Below are positions 61,768-64,000 of a stretch of DNA of 64,000 nt, one piece after another. The DNA is from Macrostomum hystrix. Taxonomy: Eukaryota; Platyhelminthes; Macrostomidae. Under the pieces are notes generated by a model that made no database searches, had not been told where the DNA came from, and worked only from the letters and a program-made list of their open reading frames with translations. The first letter of the stretch is position 1; the number at the start of each line of letters is the position of its first letter. The translations under genes were made by a program, and so were the position numbers. The stretch spans positions 560,501 to 624,500 of the forward strand of contig CATNEN010000009.1 in assembly GCA_950097015.1 (NCBI GenBank), given 5' to 3'.

Positions 61768-63095
61768 ATGCGCAGCTCAACCCTGCTGAAATTTCCCAGT
61801 GGTGTTGCCGCCACCCTCACAGTCACTGGTGGCCAGCCTGAAGGCATTGCTGCTACCATTCTGGTGGTCAGAGCTGGAGGTACTGATGAGGCCTGGTCGA
61901 CAGCTTTCACAGCTAATTATGTTGCTCAGCTGGTCGGCACTTCCACAATTTCGTTTTCCGAGTTCCTGGCAGGAATTCGTGCCGCTGCCACTGCTGCTGC
62001 TGCTGACAGTGGCTCAGCAAACCTAAGCGATGGGACCTCTTGGCAGTTGGACCTGCTAACTATGGCGCAGTTGCTGCAACTTCGAGCAGCAAAAACTGGT
62101 GATGCTGCCTCTTCGGAATCTATTGGCGATGGTTAGTTTTAGATTTGCCTACACCGTACTGTAAAATGACATCACAAAGAGGCGTTCGATACTTTTAGAG
62201 AGAAGGAATCGGGAGAGGGCGATTGCACATTCTTCCAACTGTTTTGGCATAACCTCACCGATTGATTTCAAATGGTTTATGTTCCCAGATCCATGACGCA
62301 AACAAGCTTTTCAATTTTCACTCTTCACGCCCTGCCCGCCCAGCAGCAAAGGACAGACTGCAGCAGAGACGCTTTCTCATTGTGACGCGCACACAAGGCG
62401 CCGACCGCGTGCATTTTCCATTGCCGCTTGATCTTGTTGTTGCGCCCAATCGAGGTACCAAGCCGAATACAGCTGAGCACAGAGCCACTGAGAGGGACCG
62501 TGGCAGTGTAGGTAACGGCAGCAGACTGCGCAGGCTGCGGGCCCGAGTTTTGCAACTGCGCCAGGAGAACAAGCGCTTGGTTGACGAAAACTACCGCCTG
62601 ACCGCCTGCGTCGAAGAAGCGGCTTCTCTGCAGCGTGAAGCCTCTGAGCTTGGCACCGTGGCACGGCGCGCGCGTGCTAGCCTGGATCAGCGACGCAGAC
62701 GCCAATGCGCCGTCTCCGCTGAGCTCTCCGAATTGCGAGCCCAGGTTGAGGCGTTGAGAAGCGAAGAGCGCGAAACGCGGCGTCGGCTAACTGAAGCGGA
62801 ATCGGCACTTGCCGCTCAGAGAGCCGGGCTGCGAGTGCGCTCAATGCGTCGTCGTGCGCTCTCGCTTGAACGTTCGAACCCGACATCACCGCGGACGCTG
62901 CCGACACAGCTTCCGCTGCCCCTGCCGAAGCGGCAACCACGATCCAGCACTCGTCCAGCCTCTTCAACGAATCGGTTCTCCAACGGACCGCTTAGCCCAA
63001 TGCCATATCAGGAGGACATTGCGGACATTGACAAGCGTCTTGAGCAGCTACGGTGTGCCCTGGACCAGGCATTGCTGTTGCCGGCACACAGCTAG
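61768..63095 (+). CDS. CCDC61: CCDC61/VFL3-like centriole and basal-body protein, 2 exons, ~371 aa
   Basis: Exons 61768-62131 and 62344-63095, phase 1 (GAT G|GTTAGT; CGCCCAG|CA GCA). The N-terminal part follows the XRCC4-like head of this family (TDEAWSTAFTANYVAQL, SFSEFLAGI, WQLDLLTMAQLLQLR). The second exon starts RRFLIVTRTQGADRVHFPLP, matching the family's conserved strand, then a long coiled coil (RLRRLRARVLQLRQENKRL through about 62830), a basic Ser/Pro linker, and the short terminal helix DIADIDKRLEQLR. Known role: assembles as filaments at basal bodies and orients their appendages; needed for correct ciliary alignment. Shorter than vertebrate proteins (about 500 aa) mainly in the linker. 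An alternative acceptor at 62288 would not keep the phase. Confidence 0.82.
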
Positions 63096-64000
63096 ACTAG
63101 ATAAAGCCCTCCTACAACTTGCACACTGAATGTTTGTCTTTTTCTTCCAGCATTTGGCATATGTGTGATTGAATTTTTCGCTTGCTAGAAACTTGCGAAC
63201 TACTTTTAGATCAGTGATGATTCATTTGTGCCCGAGCTTGGCTTCGGTATCCCCATATTCTGATGCCATTTATATATACAATTCTATATAAATTCAATGA
63301 GCGCTATTTGCAAAATTACCAAATAGAGATAAGCTCCTAACCACTCATTGAGTTCATCACGCTCTGGCCCAAGAAATTTGAGCGGAAGCACTCATTTTCT
63401 CAGGTTTCACTTTTGATATTTTGTTATTTTAGTCTGTAGAGAGTATTATAGGCTACTGATAGGATTGTTAGTACCTTGCTAAGTGTGTTGTTACGTATTT
63501 GCTTGCCAAAATATCAGACATTTCCGGATGTTGTGCGAACCAGGTGCGAAATGAGCTTTTCATAACAATTGTTTCTTATGGCACTGTTAGCTTTTTAAGC
63601 GAGACTTGATTTCAGCTCGATATTGCTGGTTTTTGCTTTCTTGGTTAGTGATGATAATCTCCTGCCTATGCTAAAACGTAACTCTGAGCAGCTCTAATAT
63701 CCGATGCATTAACACCTGAAACATATCGTCAATATTGTCCCATTTCCGTTACTCGTTTGTGCTTGTGATTGTACTATAGCTCCTGCTCACCATTTCCAGT
63801 AAGGTATAAGAATTAGCTTTATGAATTGTAAAATATATGTTGCTGACTTTTGAACATTCAACCCGCATTGAAAAATGCAATACATTCATTAACAACTGAC
63901 TGGGTTAAGTTGTTAGTAATTTCATCATCGATAGTCCATTCCCAATTGCCCCGAAGCATTAGACACATGTAAGCTCGAATTTTTATTGCAAAAAAATAAT
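63096..64000. other. 3' flank of CCDC61, nothing recognised
   Basis: No ORF or repeat of note on either strand. Confidence 0.4.

Overview
This is a 64 kb piece of animal (metazoan) nuclear DNA. Most genes are split into short exons with clean GT-AG junctions and matching codon phase. The recognisable proteins are animal families: a TRPC channel tail, an SLC2A sugar transporter, a divergent alpha-tubulin, the alpha-tubulin acetyltransferase ATAT1/MEC-17, an SR-related SCAF1/PHRF1-type protein, a PHOSPHO-type HAD protein, a QVR/Ly6 protein, an F-box protein and CCDC61/VFL3. The last of these and ATAT1 fit a ciliated animal. Exons are GC-rich, introns and spacers are packed with locus-specific minisatellites, and there are long AT-rich blocks. 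A free-living flatworm or another spiralian is a reasonable guess, but the species is not proven by anything in the sequence.

Layout, left to right. 0-5 kb: a minus-strand terminal exon of an unknown gene, then the last two exons of a TRPC-like channel, split by an intron that is almost entirely a 40 bp minisatellite. 5-10 kb: spacer with three large tandem arrays. 10-14.2 kb: a seven-exon SLC2A transporter (+). 15.9-17.0 kb: the 3' exons of an unknown Q-rich gene (-). 18.6-21.3 kb: a divergent alpha-tubulin (+). 21.6-23.9 kb: ATAT1 (-), convergent with the tubulin. 23.9-29.2 kb: an AT-rich block holding a 5'-truncated, RNase H-bearing LINE flanked by 495 bp direct repeats. 29.3-31.75 kb: the SR/proline-rich gene (+). 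34-37.2 kb: a decaying ankyrin-repeat gene (-). 37.9-40.4 kb: a PHOSPHO-like gene that looks catalytically dead (-). 41-42.2 kb: an inverted-repeat (foldback) element. 42.8-47.1 kb: an eleven-exon orphan gene (+). 47.4-49.2 kb: a deleted and internally inverted Gypsy LTR element. 49.9-53.8 kb: AT-rich block with a tRNA-derived SINE. 53.9-56.3 kb: F-box gene (+). 58.7-59.9 kb: QVR/Ly6 gene (-). 60-61.7 kb: AT-rich block. 61.8-63.1 kb: CCDC61 (+).

The most interesting points are four. (i) The TRPC minisatellite unit contains the true 3' splice site plus the first 10 bases of the next exon, giving about 37 decoy acceptors, and every decoy type examined would truncate the protein. (ii) A K40-less alpha-tubulin lies beside the K40 acetyltransferase gene, and a fragment of the tubulin exon sits inside an ATAT1 intron. 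(iii) The LINE appears to be flanked by a 495 bp target-site duplication. (iv) Nearly every fully visible multi-exon gene carries its own private minisatellite in an intron.
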